From NCBI GenBank assembly GCA_029254005.1, contig JAQWYJ010000049.1:1-39246 (forward strand): 39,246 nt of DNA, read 5' to 3'. Shown one piece after another: positions 16,031 through 25,716 of the stretch. This stretch comes from Porticoccaceae bacterium. Its GTDB lineage: Bacteria; Pseudomonadota; Gammaproteobacteria; Pseudomonadales; Porticoccaceae. The translations under genes and the position numbers were made by a program. Position 1 is the first letter of the stretch, and every line of letters begins with the position of its first letter. The notes below the pieces were generated by a model that was not told the DNA's origin, made no database searches, and was given only the letters and a program-made list of their open reading frames with translations.

Positions 16031-18064
16031 ATGATAGATAATCAGGTAAAGGTTGTCTTTACTCCCTCTGGAAGGCGTGGCAGTTTTCCTGTTAACACCT
16101 CTTTACTTGATGCTGCGCGCAGTCTTGGTGTCGATATTGATTCGGTGTGCGGTGGACGTGGTCTTTGTGGGCGCTGTCAAGTAACCTGTAGTGAGGGTAG
16201 TTTTCCCAAACATCAAATCACCTCTGCCAATAAGCATTTATCGCCGATAAGCGAAACCGAAAAGAATTATAACCAGCGTAAAAAATCTCTAGCTGAGGGT
16301 CGTCGTCTAAGTTGCCACACTCTTCTCCTTGATGATTGTGTTATTGATGTTCCTGCGGAAAGTCAGGTGCATCGGCAGATTGTTAGAAAAGATGCTGAAT
16401 ACCGAGATATTAAGCTGGATGTTGCCACTAAACTATATTACGTGGATGTGCCAGAGCCTGATATGGCTATTCCCAAGGGCGATTTGCAGCATTTATTAAA
16501 AGTGTTAGCTACTGACTGGGACTTAGATGAATTAACCTGTGACCCCTTACTTCTGGGGCAATTACAACCTTTATTAAAGAAGGCTGGACGTAAACTAACG
16601 GTAGCTGTGCATAAAAATCAAACGATTATAGCCCTCTGGCCAGGTTTTTTTGATCAGGCTTATGGTGTCGCCGTTGATGTCGGTTCTACTACTGTGGCCG
16701 CGCATCTCTGTGACCTAGCTAGTGGAGAGGTTGTTGCCAGTGCAAGCTTGATGAATCCACAAATTCGCTTCGGGGAAGACCTGATGAGTCGAGTTTCTTA
16801 CGTGATGATGCATCCCGAAGGGGTTGTTGAAATGAGCAGGGTGATCCGCGAGGCTCTAAATAGTCTGTTTGTCGAGGTCACCAAAAAAGTTAATGTCGCG
16901 GTTGAATATATTGTTGAGGTCACACTTGTGGCTAATCCAATTATGCATCACCTGCTGCTTGGAATAGACCCGGTAGAGTTAGGCGGCGCGCCTTTTGCCT
17001 TAACTACTGATGCGGCGATCGAGATTCGCGCCGGTGATCTTGATCTGAATATTAATCGTGGTGGGCAACTTTATATATTACCCTGCATTGCCGGACATGT
17101 CGGTGCTGATACCGCAGGGATGATCTTGTCAGAGGAACCTCAGCAACAAGAAAAAATGACCCTTTTGGTAGATGTGGGGACCAATGCTGAAATCGTGCTT
17201 GGTGACAAACATCGCTTGCTAGCATGCTCAAGTCCCACTGGACCCGCTTTTGAGGGCGCTCAAATTAGTTGTGGTCAGCGCGCAGCTGCTGGCGCCATAG
17301 AGCGTGTGCGTATTGACCCTGAATCTCTAGAGGCAACCTTCAAGATAATTGGTTCTGAGTTATGGTCCAATGAGCCTGGCTTTGATGAGCAAACCTCTAG
17401 TTTTGGTGTAACTGGAATATGTGGCTCAGGAATTATTGAAGTAGTAGCAGAAATGTATCTTGCTGGCGTGATTACTGAGGATGGTGTTGTTGACGGCGAC
17501 CTAGCGGTCTCTTCCTCTCGGGTTATAGCCGATGGACGAACATTTTCCTATGTACTCTATCAGCCAACTGCTGCTGATGGCCTAGGTGCCAGTAATCAGA
17601 CGCCTATTGTTATCACTCAAAATGATGTACGCCAAATTCAGCTTGCTAAAGCGGCCTTATACGCTGGTGTTAAATTACTCATGGATAAACTTGAAATACA
17701 GCATATAGATCGTATTCGACTCGCTGGAGCTTTTGGTAGTCATATTAATGTACAACACGCTATGATTTTGGGTCTGATTCCCGATTGTGCTTTAAATCAC
17801 GTCTCTTCTGCCGGTAACGCGGCAGGTACAGGTGCAAGAATTGCCTTATTAAATCAACAATCCCGTCATACTATTGAAGGTTTGGTTGCTAATATAGAAA
17901 AAATTGAGACGGCAATGGAATCTAAATTTCAACAATATTTTGTTGATGCAATGGCGTTTCCTAACAAAGTTGATTCTTTTTCCAATCTATTTTCTGTGGT
18001 GAAGAAGCCAGTTAATAAAACTATTACTCCAGAGGTTTCTGGTCGCAAACGCCGGCGGCGCTGA
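16031..18064 (+). CDS. RACo-like reductive activator of corrinoid proteins (2Fe-2S + ASKHA)
   Basis: A 677-residue protein that should reduce inactive Co(II) corrinoid to Co(I) using ATP. The N-terminal plant-type ferredoxin domain has Cys40, Cys46, Cys49 and Cys95 (VCGGRGLCGRCQ ... RRLSCHT), the usual 2Fe-2S set. The rest is the ASKHA/DUF4445 ATPase region: AVDVGSTTVAAHLCDL, LVDVGTNAEIVLG, SSPTGPAFEGAQISCG, GICGSGIIEVVAEM and LAGAFGSHI. The C-terminus ends SGRKRRRR, a third basic tail in this operon. RACo proteins are best known from acetogens and related anaerobes. Here the gene closes the corrinoid gene run, before the regulator. Confidence 0.9.
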   Translation: MIDNQVKVVFTPSGRRGSFPVNTSLLDAARSLGVDIDSVCGGRGLCGRCQVTCSEGSFPKHQITSANKHLSPISETEKNYNQRKKSLAEGRRLSCHTLLLDDCVIDVPAESQVHRQIVRKDAEYRDIKLDVATKLYYVDVPEPDMAIPKGDLQHLLKVLATDWDLDELTCDPLLLGQLQPLLKKAGRKLTVAVHKNQTIIALWPGFFDQAYGVAVDVGSTTVAAHLCDLASGEVVASASLMNPQIRFGEDLMSRVSYVMMHPEGVVEMSRVIREALNSLFVEVTKKVNVAVEYIVEVTLVANPIMHHLLLGIDPVELGGAPFALTTDAAIEIRAGDLDLNINRGGQLYILPCIAGHVGADTAGMILSEEPQQQEKMTLLVDVGTNAEIVLGDKHRLLACSSPTGPAFEGAQISCGQRAAAGAIERVRIDPESLEATFKIIGSELWSNEPGFDEQTSSFGVTGICGSGIIEVVAEMYLAGVITEDGVVDGDLAVSSSRVIADGRTFSYVLYQPTAADGLGASNQTPIVITQNDVRQIQLAKAALYAGVKLLMDKLEIQHIDRIRLAGAFGSHINVQHAMILGLIPDCALNHVSSAGNAAGTGARIALLNQQSRHTIEGLVANIEKIETAMESKFQQYFVDAMAFPNKVDSFSNLFSVVKKPVNKTITPEVSGRKRRRR

Positions 18065-18182
18065 AAAGACTTTTTGATTTTCATTTCTTGGCATATACTT
18101 CGCAGAAGAGCTCCAACCAAAGAGCCATTGTTGTCTTTTTAGGCTACTGACGCCGATATTAAGATTGGCGGAGGATTGAAAA

Positions 18183-19166
18183 ATGTCCGATTTTCTTCAT
18201 GATGTTTCGACCGAACCTGAAACCGCTCTGCATGTTGCCTTTTTAATGATTCCAGAATATACGCTTAGCACCTTTTCAAACGCGGTGGGTATGCTGCGTA
18301 TGGCTAATCGGTTAACTGAGCGGACTCTTTATACTTGGAGTTTACACAGTATTGATGGTCAACCGGTGATTTCAAGTGCCGGTCTTGAGTTGAGCATAGA
18401 TGCAAGTCTTGAACAGACTCATGAGGCAAATATACTTATAGTTTGTGGTGGATACTCGGTAAAAAAATACTGCGACAAGCCACTTCTAGAAGGGTTGCGT
18501 AAGGTGTCTAAACGCAAGATACCTATTGGGGGTGTTTGTACAGGAACCTACGTTCTTGCGGCGGCAGGCTTATTGGATGGTTACCGCTGCACAATTCATT
18601 GGGAAAATCTAGCTAGTTTGCGTGAAGAGTTTCCAAAACTAGAAATTTCATCAAGTCTCTTTGTTATTGACCGCGATCGTTATACCTGCTCTGGGGGTAT
18701 TAGCTCTATTGACTTAATGCTAAACCTCATTGCGAGTATTCATGGTCACCAATTGGTCCAGAAAATCTCAGAACAGTTTACCTGTGATCGTGTTCGTACC
18801 GAAAAAGATGCCCAGCGTGCACCATTAAAATATCTGATTGGTGCAAGCCAGCCTCGACTTGTGGATGCAGTTACTCTAATGGAGTCTAATGTTGAGGAAC
18901 CCCTAACCTTAGATGAGGTTTCAGAGTATGTTGGCATTTCAAGGCGTCAGCTAGAACGACTATTTAATCGGTATTTGCACTGTGCCCCCTCTCGTTACTA
19001 CCTAGAGTTAAGACTATCTCGGGCGCGTTTGTTACTTCTTCAAACGGCAATCCCGGTGATTGATGTAGCGATTAGTTGTGGATTTTCAACTGCCCCTCAT
19101 TTCAGTAAGTGCTACAGTGACTTGTATGGTAAGCCACCAAGTGCTGAGCGGCGAGTTTTACGTTAG
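18183..19166 (+). CDS. GlxA-type AraC family transcriptional regulator
   Basis: A 327-residue regulator with an N-terminal DJ-1/PfpI-like domain (ALHVAFLMIPEYTLSTFSN; GGVCTGTYVLAAAGLLDG with the Cys at the nucleophile elbow) and a C-terminal double-HTH AraC domain (LDEVSEYVGISRRQLERLF, ... GFSTAPHFSKCYSDLYG). The same architecture includes GbdR, the glycine betaine/dimethylglycine sensor, and CdhR, the carnitine sensor. A GGAGG ribosome site is present. It follows RACo on the same strand and ends two bases from the convergent paralogue. Regulation of the methylamine genes is a likely but unproved role; the ligand is unknown. Confidence 0.88.
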   Translation: MSDFLHDVSTEPETALHVAFLMIPEYTLSTFSNAVGMLRMANRLTERTLYTWSLHSIDGQPVISSAGLELSIDASLEQTHEANILIVCGGYSVKKYCDKPLLEGLRKVSKRKIPIGGVCTGTYVLAAAGLLDGYRCTIHWENLASLREEFPKLEISSSLFVIDRDRYTCSGGISSIDLMLNLIASIHGHQLVQKISEQFTCDRVRTEKDAQRAPLKYLIGASQPRLVDAVTLMESNVEEPLTLDEVSEYVGISRRQLERLFNRYLHCAPSRYYLELRLSRARLLLLQTAIPVIDVAISCGFSTAPHFSKCYSDLYGKPPSAERRVLR

Positions 19167-19168
19167 TA

Positions 19169-20182
19169 CTACGTGCGACGGATGTCAGTGGGTTTTTTAC
19201 CAAATGTTTGGCGAAATGCTCTAGAAAAATGTGCGGTGTCAGAAAATCCTGAGTCTTGACCTATCTCGGTAATCATTCGGTTGGTATTTTGCAACAGCCA
19301 TAAACCATAGCGAAGACGTATTTGGCGATAACATTTTTGCAGCGTAGTGCCTGTTTCTCGAGTAAATAAGCGTTCCAGCTGCCGTTTAGAAATGGCCAGT
19401 TTAGTCGCTATTTCATCAGTATTAAGTGGCCTACTTAAATTCTGCTCCATTAAAGAAACGGCTCTAGTCACCCAACGGTTAGTAACCTTGGGGTCAGCTT
19501 CAGGTTGGCGAGCTTCAGCTGGCCTTGGACGATCCATCACAAGGATACGCAAGCTTTTTCGTGCCCACTTTTGCCCGAGATGGCGCTCAATAATATACGC
19601 CGCAAGATCTGCGGCCACAGCGCCGCCTGCGCACGTAATTCTGTCACCATCATCGACAAATAACTGATTTGCAATGGGAATTACCGAGGTGTATCTGTGG
19701 GTTAAATCTTGGTAGTGGAACCAGCTAATGCAACAGCGACGATGATCCATTAAACCAGCTCGAACCATTGCAAAAGATCCTGTGCATAGTCCGATAATAG
19801 GAACATGGTTGTCAGCTGCTAGCTTTAAGTAATCAATAACATGCTGGCTGCCGGTAAGTGTCTTTTCCAGTAATCCACCAACTACAACAATGTAATCAAA
19901 ATCAGTTGGATTTCGATAGGTCTCCCACGGTTTAACCGTTACTCCCGCACTTGCAGTAATAGGATTCAAATTCGGCGCCATTAACGTCCACTGGCAGTTT
20001 ATTTGACGGCTTTTATCACCTTCATCTGCCGCTAAACGCAATGCGTCTATAAAGGCTGAAAAAGGCAGTAGAGTAAATTGAGGCATCAAAACAAAACCCA
20101 CCGATAGATGTGTGGTGGAGGTTATTTTTGTTGTTTGATTGCCTATCAACCACCATCTCCTAATGTCGTTTTGGTTCAACAT
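19169..20182 (-). CDS. GlxA-type AraC family transcriptional regulator, GbdR-like
   Basis: A 337-residue protein of the same plan as its convergent neighbour: an amidotransferase-like N-terminal domain (VGFVLMPQFTLLPFSAFIDA; GLCTGSFAMVRAGLMD) and a C-terminal AraC HTH (TKLAISKRQLERLFTRETG; DSGFSDTAHFSRAFRQTFG). The sequence identity to the neighbour looks low, so these are old paralogues rather than a recent duplication. It is divergent from soxB across 173 bases, the usual arrangement for an activator and its target, so I infer that it controls soxBDAG. Confidence 0.88.
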   Translation of the reverse strand: MLNQNDIRRWWLIGNQTTKITSTTHLSVGFVLMPQFTLLPFSAFIDALRLAADEGDKSRQINCQWTLMAPNLNPITASAGVTVKPWETYRNPTDFDYIVVVGGLLEKTLTGSQHVIDYLKLAADNHVPIIGLCTGSFAMVRAGLMDHRRCCISWFHYQDLTHRYTSVIPIANQLFVDDGDRITCAGGAVAADLAAYIIERHLGQKWARKSLRILVMDRPRPAEARQPEADPKVTNRWVTRAVSLMEQNLSRPLNTDEIATKLAISKRQLERLFTRETGTTLQKCYRQIRLRYGLWLLQNTNRMITEIGQDSGFSDTAHFSRAFRQTFGKKPTDIRRT

Positions 20183-20300
20183 AAATGAATAATAATACAG
20201 AATTTTAATGACATTTATGGGTAAAAATTCTCATTATTGTTTTTAGGTGTTAAAAGTGTCGTTTTTAAGCCATTGGTTGGCGTTTTTGTTCTAGTTGTTG

Positions 20301-20318
20301 TGACCATAAAACTGGTCA
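20301..20318. promoter_or_regulatory. Candidate operator upstream of soxB
   Basis: TGACCA-taaaac-TGGTCA is a perfect 6-bp inverted repeat in the gap between the GlxA-type regulator and soxB, about 38 bases before the soxB ATG. Binding by the adjacent regulator is inferred from position only. Confidence 0.4.
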
Positions 20319-20355
20319 AATAGAGGTTCAATTAAACTTTACTGTAGTGATATCA

Positions 20356-21606
20356 ATGAAACGATATTCAGGCTTTAGTCTTTTCGCCAATGCACTTAGT
20401 TACCATGAGAAATGGCAAAAAGTATGGCGAAAACCGATACCCAAAAAAGAGTATGACGTGATTGTTGTCGGCGGTGGCGGTCATGGTTTGGCAACTGCTT
20501 ATTATCTGGCCAAGGTGCATGGTATCACCAATGTAGCGGTGATTGAAAAAGGGTATTTGGGAGGCGGAAATACAGCGCGTAATACGACTATCATTCGTTC
20601 TAATTACTTGTGGGATGAAGCTGCGCAACTCTATGAATTGTCATTGAAGCTGTGGGAAGGGTTAAGTCAAGAATTAAACTACAACGTTATGTTCAGTCAA
20701 CGAGGAGTACTTAATCTTGGTCACACGCTACAAGACATGCGAGACATCGAGCGTAGGGTGAATGCTAATCGCCTAAATGGTATTGATGGAGAGGTTGTTT
20801 CACCAAAAAGGATTAAAGAGATTGCTCCACTAATTAATACATCGCCAAATAGTCGCTATCCCATATTAGGTGCGTCATGGCAGCCTCGTGGCGGGACAGC
20901 TCGTCATGATGCGGTTGCCTGGGGTTATGCAAGAGGCGCAGATGCATTGGGAGTGGATATGATCCAACAAACTGAGGTGACTGGTATTCGTCGGAAAAAT
21001 GGCGCAGTGATCGGAGTGGATACTACTCAAGGGTTTATCGGTGCGCGAAAAGTTGCCTGCGTTACTGCCGGAAACTCTGGTGTTGTGGCGGCCATGGCAG
21101 GCCTGCGCCTACCAGTGGAGTCTCGACCCTTACAAGCGTTGGTTTCTGAACCTGTGAAACCCTGCCTAGATACGGTGGTTATGTCTAATGCAGTGCACGG
21201 GTATGTGAGCCAGTCAGATAAAGGTGATCTTGTCATAGGCGCTGGGGTAGATAGCTATAACGGCTACGGCCAGCGCGGGTCATTTCATGTGATCGAGCAT
21301 ACAGTTCAGGCAATTTGTGAACTATTCCCTGCTTTTAGTCGGGTGCAAATGAATCGTCAATGGGGTGGTGTTGTAGACACCTGCCCTGATGCCTGCCCAA
21401 TTATTAGCAAGACCTCTGTTGAGGGACTGTACTTTAACTGTGGTTGGGGTACCGGTGGTTTTAAAGCAACCCCAGGTTCAGGGTTTGTTTTTGCAGACAC
21501 AGTTGCCAATGATCGGCCCCATCCACTGGCAAAAGCGTTTACCGTCGATCGCTTTAACAGCGGTGCGCTTATTGATGAGCATGGTGCGGCTGGTGTTGCC
21601 CACTAA
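20356..21606 (+). CDS. soxB: Sarcosine oxidase subunit beta
   Basis: The FAD/FMN-bearing beta subunit of heterotetrameric sarcosine oxidase, which oxidises sarcosine to glycine with transfer of the methyl to THF and production of H2O2. It starts with the family's MKRYSGFSL, so the ATG at 20356 is chosen over the GTG at 20347. [19 protein letters not shown] is the FAD-binding fold at ~34-52. The [10 protein letters not shown] segment near 181-190 holds the His expected to carry the covalent FMN. The length (416 residues) is normal. It leads soxBDAG. Confidence 0.95.
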   Translation: MKRYSGFSLFANALSYHEKWQKVWRKPIPKKEYDVIVVGGGGHGLATAYYLAKVHGITNVAVIEKGYLGGGNTARNTTIIRSNYLWDEAAQLYELSLKLWEGLSQELNYNVMFSQRGVLNLGHTLQDMRDIERRVNANRLNGIDGEVVSPKRIKEIAPLINTSPNSRYPILGASWQPRGGTARHDAVAWGYARGADALGVDMIQQTEVTGIRRKNGAVIGVDTTQGFIGARKVACVTAGNSGVVAAMAGLRLPVESRPLQALVSEPVKPCLDTVVMSNAVHGYVSQSDKGDLVIGAGVDSYNGYGQRGSFHVIEHTVQAICELFPAFSRVQMNRQWGGVVDTCPDACPIISKTSVEGLYFNCGWGTGGFKATPGSGFVFADTVANDRPHPLAKAFTVDRFNSGALIDEHGAAGVAH

Positions 21607-21636
21607 TCTTAGTTAGCCATAGGTTTAGAGAAAAAT

Positions 21637-21927
21637 ATGTTATTAATCTATTGTCCACATTGTTTAGAGTCTCGTGAAGAGGAAGAGTTTAGTTATGGCG
21701 GTGAGGCTCATATTGCACGACCGCTGGATCCAGAGAATCTAAGTGACGAACAGTGGGGCGACTACCTGTTTTTTCGTAAAAATCCACGCGGCATTCATCA
21801 CGAAATGTGGTACCACGCCACTGGGTGTCGACGCTATTTTAATGTCACCAGAAATACGCTGACCTATGAAATTTTAGAGAGCTACCTTGTAGGTACCGAG
21901 CCGCAGATAACAGAGGTTGGAGTATGA
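21637..21927 (+). CDS. soxD: Sarcosine oxidase subunit delta
   Basis: The 96-residue zinc-binding small subunit. Cys6 and Cys9 (YCPHC) with His60 and Cys64 (WYHATGCRRYF) give the zinc site, and GEAHIARP and DYLFFRKNPRG are family blocks. Its stop overlaps the soxA start (ATGA), so the two are translationally coupled. Confidence 0.95.
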   Translation: MLLIYCPHCLESREEEEFSYGGEAHIARPLDPENLSDEQWGDYLFFRKNPRGIHHEMWYHATGCRRYFNVTRNTLTYEILESYLVGTEPQITEVGV

Positions 21928-24900
21928 AACAGAAGAACCGCCTAGTTGTTTTTGGCCGCACTGACCCAAATCAACCGATTAACTTCACGTTCAATGGTAA
22001 ACCATATCAAGGGTTGTTAGGTGATACCTTAGCCTCTGCGCTACTAGCCAATGGCGTTAATGTTGTTGGGCGAAGTTTTAAATATGCTCGACCTCGAGGC
22101 ATTGTTGGCCATGGACCAGAGGAGCCAAATGGTATTATTCAGCTAGGCTCTGGTAGTGCTACGGTGCCAAATTTAAAAGTCACTCAGGTAGAGCTTTATG
22201 AAGGTCTTGATGCTAAAAGTGTCAACGGCTGGCCAAGCGTTAATATTGACGTCATGGGTCTGGTGGGTGCCTTTGGTCGGCTTATGCCACCGGGTTTCTA
22301 TTATAAGACGTTTATGTATCCAAAAAAGCTTTGGATGACCTACGAACACTTTATTCGCAAAGCTGCAGGACTGGGTAAAACGCCCACCGAGGCTGATCCA
22401 GATACCTATGAAAAGCTAAATCAGCATTGCGATGTATTGGTGGTCGGTGCTGGGCCTGCTGGGTTAACGGCAGCTTTAGAGGCGGGCCTTACTGGTGCTC
22501 GAGTAATTATAGCGGATGAGCAAAGCGAGTTTGGTGGAAGCCTTCTTGCGTCGACACAGCCTATTGATGATCAATCATCAACAGACTGGATTGCACAAAC
22601 AGTTTCGGCAATAACCGCAATGCCCAATGTACAGCGACTGAGTCGAAGCACCGTGTTTGGTTATTATGACCACAATTTTTTGACTATCTTAGAAAAGCGT
22701 ACGGATCATCTAGGGATCAATTCGCCGCAAGGCGCGCGACAGCGATTGCACCGCGTGCGTGCTAAACAGGTCGTATTGGCCACTGGTGCCTTTGAGAGAC
22801 CACTGGTATTTGCGCACAATGACATTCCTGGTGTTATGCAAGCATCATCGGTATCAACTTACGTGAATCGCTATGGTGTTGCACCAGGTGAAAAGTTGGT
22901 TTTGGCTACCACTAATGATAATGCCTATCAAACAGCTATTGACTGGTATAACAGTGGGCGGGTAGTGGTAGCTGTGGTAGATACTCGCCAGGCTACAAAT
23001 GGCCCATTGGTTAGTCATGTCAAAGATCTTGGGATCGAGGTCTTACAGGGTTACGGTGTTATTCAAGCTATGGGTTCAAAGCGGGTACGAGGCGCTTTAG
23101 TGGCGCCCCTTAATGAAAATGGCACTAAGGTAACTGGTCCTGTTGAGCAACTGAAATGTGACCTAATTGCTACCTCAGGTGGCTGGAGTGCGGCTGTGCA
23201 TCTAAGCTCACACACCGGCGCTAAACCGATTTGGGATGACGCTATCGTAAGTTTTCGACCAGGGATTTCAAAGCAACAAGAGCGTTCAGTGGGTGCTTGT
23301 AATGGTACTTTTGATCTTGCGCAAGGACTTTTAGAGGGTGCCTTAGCAGGTTCTGAAGCAGCGCAGCTTGCAGGATTTGGTGATGGTCAAGTCAAGAGAG
23401 GTATGCCCATTGTTAATACGCTTGAAGAACAAGCTCAGCAGGCACTTTTTTTAATTCCTCATACGCTGCCGAGTAGCAGAGCACCGAGTCAATTTGTAGA
23501 CTTGCAGTTAGATGTCAGTGCTGCTGGGATTGAGCTTGCTGTAACCGAGGGCTTTGAGAGCGTTGAGCATGTAAAACGCTACACCGCATTGGGTTTTGGC
23601 ACCGATCAAGGCAAACTGGGTAATATCAATGGCATGGCTATTTTAGCCAACGCACTTGGTCAGAGTATTGCCGAAACAGGAACTACAATTTTTCGGCCCT
23701 CCTATACACCAACAACCTTTGGTGCTATTGCCGGACGTGATATTGGCGAGTTGTTTGATCCAGAGCGCTACACTGCCATGCACCGTTGGCACGAGCAACA
23801 AGGTGCAGTTTTTGAAGATGTTGGCCAGTGGAAACGACCTTGGTTTTTCCCTAATCAACAAGAAACCATGCACCAAGCGGTTAATCGAGAGTGTATGGCG
23901 GTGCGCAACAGCATTGGTATTCTTGATGCCAGCACCTTAGGAAAAATTGATATCCAAGGTCCTGATGCGGCGGAATTTATTACCCGTATGTATACCAATT
24001 CTTACCTCACATTAGCCCCTGGAAAATGTCGCTATGGGGTTATGTTAAAAGAAGACGGAATGATTTTTGATGATGGTGTGTGCGCCTGCATTAGTGATAA
24101 CCATTACTTGATGTTTACTACTACCGGTGGCGCCGCTGGTGTATTAGCGTGGCTAGAGCTTTGGCAGCAAACCGAATGGCCAGAGTTGCAGGTTTACTTC
24201 ACGTCAGTGACCGACCACTGGGCTACCGCCACTATTACTGGGCCCAATGCACGTAATGTGATGGCAAAAGTATGTGATGATATTGACCTTAGTGCGGATA
24301 AATTCGGCTTTATGGATTGGCGAGATGGCACAGTTGCTGGCCTAGCTGCACGGGTTTTTAGAATCAGTTTTACCGGTGAATTAACTTACGAGATTAACGT
24401 TGCGGCGAACTATGGTCGTTACCTATGGGAAAGATTAATGGCCGCTGGTGCCGAGTTCGACATAACGCCTTATGGAACCGAGGCCATGCACGTTTTGCGG
24501 GCTGAAAAAGGCTTTATCATCGTAGGGCAGGATACCGACGGTTCTATGACGCCCACTGACATGAACATGGACTGGGTAATTGGTAAGAAAAAAACCTTTA
24601 GTTTTGTCGGCAAGCGTTCACTTGAAAGAAGCGACTGTTTGCGTGATAACCGCAAACGGTTGGTAGGATTAAAAACGTTGGTGCCTACAGCGGTCATTCC
24701 TGAAGGTGCTCAGATTGTTAATGATCCTCATCAGCCACTACCTATGGCTATGCAAGGGCACGTGACATCCAGCTACTTTAGTGCAAACCTTGATCATTCT
24801 ATTGCTTTGGCCGTGGTAAAAGGAGGTTTAAATAGAATGGGTGAGATCGTCTATTGTCCGGCAGCAGATGGATCGTCGATTGCCGCAGAAATTGTTAATT

Positions 24901-24941
24901 CAGTGTTTTATGATCCCAAAGGAGAGCGTCAACATGTCTGA
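21924..24941 (+). CDS. soxA: Sarcosine oxidase subunit alpha
   Basis: A 1005-residue subunit at full family length. An N-terminal ferredoxin-like domain (FTFNGKPYQGLLGDTLASAL, FKYARPRGIVG) is followed by a nucleotide-binding domain (CDVLVVGAGPAGLTAALEA near 170-190) and a C-terminal GcvT-like THF-binding domain (from ~610: ECMAVRNSIGILDASTLGKI, FTGELTYEINV, AEKGFIIVGQDTDG). It forms the SoxABDG complex, with the THF site close to the flavin so that formaldehyde is captured as methylene-THF. The ATG overlaps soxD by four bases. Confidence 0.95.
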   Translation: MKQKNRLVVFGRTDPNQPINFTFNGKPYQGLLGDTLASALLANGVNVVGRSFKYARPRGIVGHGPEEPNGIIQLGSGSATVPNLKVTQVELYEGLDAKSVNGWPSVNIDVMGLVGAFGRLMPPGFYYKTFMYPKKLWMTYEHFIRKAAGLGKTPTEADPDTYEKLNQHCDVLVVGAGPAGLTAALEAGLTGARVIIADEQSEFGGSLLASTQPIDDQSSTDWIAQTVSAITAMPNVQRLSRSTVFGYYDHNFLTILEKRTDHLGINSPQGARQRLHRVRAKQVVLATGAFERPLVFAHNDIPGVMQASSVSTYVNRYGVAPGEKLVLATTNDNAYQTAIDWYNSGRVVVAVVDTRQATNGPLVSHVKDLGIEVLQGYGVIQAMGSKRVRGALVAPLNENGTKVTGPVEQLKCDLIATSGGWSAAVHLSSHTGAKPIWDDAIVSFRPGISKQQERSVGACNGTFDLAQGLLEGALAGSEAAQLAGFGDGQVKRGMPIVNTLEEQAQQALFLIPHTLPSSRAPSQFVDLQLDVSAAGIELAVTEGFESVEHVKRYTALGFGTDQGKLGNINGMAILANALGQSIAETGTTIFRPSYTPTTFGAIAGRDIGELFDPERYTAMHRWHEQQGAVFEDVGQWKRPWFFPNQQETMHQAVNRECMAVRNSIGILDASTLGKIDIQGPDAAEFITRMYTNSYLTLAPGKCRYGVMLKEDGMIFDDGVCACISDNHYLMFTTTGGAAGVLAWLELWQQTEWPELQVYFTSVTDHWATATITGPNARNVMAKVCDDIDLSADKFGFMDWRDGTVAGLAARVFRISFTGELTYEINVAANYGRYLWERLMAAGAEFDITPYGTEAMHVLRAEKGFIIVGQDTDGSMTPTDMNMDWVIGKKKTFSFVGKRSLERSDCLRDNRKRLVGLKTLVPTAVIPEGAQIVNDPHQPLPMAMQGHVTSSYFSANLDHSIALAVVKGGLNRMGEIVYCPAADGSSIAAEIVNSVFYDPKGERQHV

Positions 24942-25557
24942 ATCATTGCAGCCTCAGCCACGTTTTGAATCACCTTCACATTATGTAAGGGGTCGCCATT
25001 CCGGAAATGTACAAAGTGTAACTGACGCTGGTCTCGTCGTAACCGAGGTCAATAATGGCTGTTATCTCAATCTGCGAGGTGATGCCAGTAATGCAGAGTT
25101 TAATGCTGCTGTTTTGTCAGTTTTAGGTATCTCTCTGCCACTTATGCCAGGTACTTTTATGGCTAATGATACTGAATGTTTATATTGGCTTGGCCCCAAC
25201 GAGTGGTTATTGGTGAGTGCACAGCCGGGGCAGAAACGCGAGGCTGAGTTACGAGCAGTGTTAAATGGTCATATTGCTGTTGTCGATGTAAGTGGAGGTT
25301 TTACTCAACTTAACTTAAGTGGTCCCAGCCTGAACTTTGTTCTTAAAAAGTCTAGTGTCTATGATTTTGAAGCATGGTGGATTCAGCCTAAAAATGATCT
25401 GCGTTGTGTGCAAACCACCTTTGCAAAAGCCTCAGCATTGGTGATTGGCCAGTCTCAGGGCACCGTTGCTATTATTATTCGGCGCAGTTTTACCGACTAT
25501 ATCGCTCAGTGGCTACTAGACTGCGCAGCTGACAATGGATGTTTTATCAGCCCCTAG
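24934..25557 (+). CDS. soxG: Sarcosine oxidase subunit gamma
   Basis: A 207-residue protein with the SoxG pattern (ALNG-like turn replaced here by LNLRGDASNAEF, CLYWLGPNEWLLVS, VVDVSGGFTQLNLSG, and FTDYIAQWLLDCA at the end). The ATG at 24934 is chosen because GGAG lies nine bases upstream and the next residues fit the family; an open frame back to 24841 lies inside soxA. It overlaps the soxA end by eight bases. It completes soxBDAG; no purU, glyA or folD follows. Confidence 0.92.
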   Translation: MSESLQPQPRFESPSHYVRGRHSGNVQSVTDAGLVVTEVNNGCYLNLRGDASNAEFNAAVLSVLGISLPLMPGTFMANDTECLYWLGPNEWLLVSAQPGQKREAELRAVLNGHIAVVDVSGGFTQLNLSGPSLNFVLKKSSVYDFEAWWIQPKNDLRCVQTTFAKASALVIGQSQGTVAIIIRRSFTDYIAQWLLDCAADNGCFISP

Positions 25558-25716
25558 CAGCCTAAATTAGCCATTTTTTATGGGTAATATTTTCACTCAA
25601 GCTACTAAATAACAGCTGTCAAATCTGCTACCATAGAGGCCTGTCTGAGTCGTGTGTTAATCTGTTTCTCAGACCTATTAACTCCAGTTATTAACTCATT
25701 AGGTGAATGGTAAACA

